A program made the position numbers and the translations under genes. Source: DATKEG01 sp035544515 (GTDB taxonomy: Bacteria; Acidobacteriota; Vicinamibacteria; Fen-336). Taken from it: a stretch of DNA of 7,784 nt. Under the pieces are notes generated by a model. The model saw only the letters and a program-made list of their open reading frames with translations, did not search any database and was not told the origin of the DNA. Positions 6,604-7,784 of this stretch are shown one piece after another. The first letter of the stretch is position 1; each line of letters begins with the position of its first letter. The DNA is taken from the NCBI GenBank assembly GCA_035544515.1, contig DATKEG010000066.1, positions 1 to 7,784 on the forward strand. Reading direction: 5' to 3'.

Positions 6604-7784
6604 CCACGCGGCGCGTGGTGAGCGTGCTCGTGGCGCTGCTCCTCGCCGACGTCCTCCTGATCGTGGTCACGGGCTCGACCTCCCTCTGGCCCGGCCTCTC
6701 GCCGGCGGGGACGTGGGGCCTGGCCGCGCGGCTGGCGCTCCTCGCCGCCCTTCTCTTCGCGCGCCTGAGGGTGCTCGTCCCGCGCGCGCGCCGCGTGGCC
6801 GGCGGTTGGGTCGTCCTGCTCCTGCTCGCGCTGCCCGCCCTCGGGCAGCTCCATGTGGCTCCCGCGCGCCTGAGCGGAGACGGGTACATGTACTACGTCT
6901 ACGTGCGGTCGCTGGTGAAGGACGGGGACCTCGACTTCACGAACGAATACACACACTACGGGCAGATCGGCCGCGAGGACCTGCGCGTGCCCACGGTCAC
7001 CGGCCGGCGCCGATCGGTCTTCTCCGTCGGCTCCGGGATCATGTGGATCCCGTTCTTCCTGGGCGGCGAGGCCGTGGCCCGCGCGCAGGCCGCGCTCGGC
7101 GCGCCCGCCGACCTCTCGGGCTACGGCCGTACGCACGTCAACGCGGTCGCGCTCGGCACCTTCGCGTACGGGCTGGCGGCCGTGCTCCTCGTGCACGCCG
7201 TGCTGCGGCGCCACTTCCGCCCCGGCGTGGCCCTGGCCGCGGCGATCCTCCTGTGGCTCGCCACGTTCCTGCACTGGTACATGGTCCAGCAGCCGGCCAT
7301 GGCCCCCGCGATCTCCGCCTTCGGCACCGCGCTCTTCGTCTGGCTCTGGGACCGGCGGCGGCCGGGACGGTCGGTGGCAGGGTTCGCCCTGCTCGGGCTG
7401 GCGCTCGGGCTGGCCATGTGCATCCGCTGGCAGAACGCGATCTTCGGACTTCTCCCGGCCTTCGACCTCCTGCGCGGGGCGTACCGGAAGGAGCGGGCGC
7501 CCCACCTGTTCGCGGCGGCCGCGGCCCTCGGCCTGGGCACCGTGGTGGGCGCGTTCCCGCAGATGTTGGCCTGGCACGCCCTCTACGACATCTGGATCAT
7601 GACGCACGCTCCCCACGGCACCGACTTCGTGCGCCTCGACCGCCCGTTCCTGCTCGAGACGCTCTTCTCGTCCCGGCACGGCCTGCTCTCGTGGACACCC
7701 GTCCTCTGGGGTGCTTTCCTGGGGTTCGTTCCCCTGGTCCGGTGGCGTCCGGCGCTGGGACTGCCGCTCCTCGGGCCGGTCCTG
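6600..7784 (+). CDS. GT-C-like polytopic membrane protein, paralogue of gene 2 (3' end outside window)
   Basis: Reading from the GTG at 6600, which overlaps the previous stop (GTGA), gives 395 codons with no stop up to the window edge. The N-terminus has three strongly hydrophobic segments (about 6-23, 40-60 and 70-84). Then comes SGDGYMYYVYV with D94, and DLDFTNEY (110-117). From D94 to Y117 it aligns without gaps to D19-Y42 of gene 2, with 13 of 24 residues identical. Later shared blocks are VGSGIMWIPFF, CIRWQNAIF (R276) and LFSSRHGLLSWTP (H360). The long first part before D94 is absent from gene 2, so the two differ in N-terminal topology. By comparison with gene 2, roughly 130-140 residues are missing at the C-terminus. 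It is probably a membrane glycosyltransferase using a lipid-linked donor, with the acidic D94 loop outside. The enzyme activity is inferred; the membrane protein and the paralogy are visible directly. Confidence 0.82.
   Translation, partial: MTTRRVVSVLVALLLADVLLIVVTGSTSLWPGLSPAGTWGLAARLALLAALLFARLRVLVPRARRVAGGWVVLLLLALPALGQLHVAPARLSGDGYMYYVYVRSLVKDGDLDFTNEYTHYGQIGREDLRVPTVTGRRRSVFSVGSGIMWIPFFLGGEAVARAQAALGAPADLSGYGRTHVNAVALGTFAYGLAAVLLVHAVLRRHFRPGVALAAAILLWLATFLHWYMVQQPAMAPAISAFGTALFVWLWDRRRPGRSVAGFALLGLALGLAMCIRWQNAIFGLLPAFDLLRGAYRKERAPHLFAAAAALGLGTVVGAFPQMLAWHALYDIWIMTHAPHGTDFVRLDRPFLLETLFSSRHGLLSWTPVLWGAFLGFVPLVRWRPALGLPLLGPVL

Noticed and set aside
6555..7679. A 374-codon minus-strand open frame
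   Set aside because: It is antisense to gene 7, whose plus-strand reading shows membrane segments and motifs shared with gene 2. The minus-strand product is charged and repetitive.
1..7784. Search for tRNA or rRNA genes, terminators, insertion sequences, direct repeats or a CRISPR array
   Set aside because: Coding sequence fills the window from edge to edge. No hairpin followed by a T-run, no repeated spacer pattern and no transposase-like reading were seen by eye.

Overview
This window is one uninterrupted, very GC-rich, fully co-directional (+ strand) gene cluster for building a surface glycan. It holds seven genes packed without intergenic DNA. The first is cut by the left edge and the last by the right edge. 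Codon third positions are overwhelmingly G or C, all six visible stop codons are TGA, and only one of the six visible starts is ATG. This suits a high-GC bacterium, probably Gram-negative: Myxococcota and related former Deltaproteobacteria, or an uncultured high-GC lineage such as Rokubacteria or Eisenbacteria. No phylogenetic marker is present, so the taxon stays open.

Layout, left to right: (1) the C-terminal half of a GT-B glycosyltransferase (GT4-like); (2) a polytopic membrane protein resembling GT-C/GT39-type lipid-linked-sugar glycosyltransferases; (3) a Cys-rich Trm112-like zinc-ribbon domain fused to a class I SAM methyltransferase; (4) a GT4-like glycosyltransferase of the SPLK subtype; (5) a GT4-like glycosyltransferase with a four-cysteine insertion; (6) a canonical GT4 glycosyltransferase; (7) a second GT-C-like membrane protein, paralogous to gene 2 and open to the right edge.

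At every one of the six junctions the stop TGA is preceded by a base making an in-frame NTGA 4-nt overlap with the next gene (CTGA, TTGA, ATGA, TTGA, GTGA, GTGA). The whole set therefore looks like one translationally coupled operon with no internal promoter or terminator. The likely division of labour is inferred: the four GT-B enzymes add sugars from nucleotide-sugar donors at the cytoplasmic face, the methyltransferase modifies or caps the glycan or a precursor, and the two GT-C-like proteins act in the membrane, possibly adding sugars from polyprenyl-phosphate donors on the outer face. No flippase, polymerase, ABC transporter or sugar-nucleotide synthesis gene lies in the window, so the final product (O-antigen, capsule, exopolysaccharide or glycolipid) cannot be named.

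The points most worth a second look are the perfect NTGA coupling including a possible CTG start, the GT-C-like paralogue pair with a shared motif set, the two cysteine clusters, and the split of the GT4 enzymes into two active-site types. No RNA gene, mobile element, CRISPR array or long repeat was seen, and there is no gene-free stretch.
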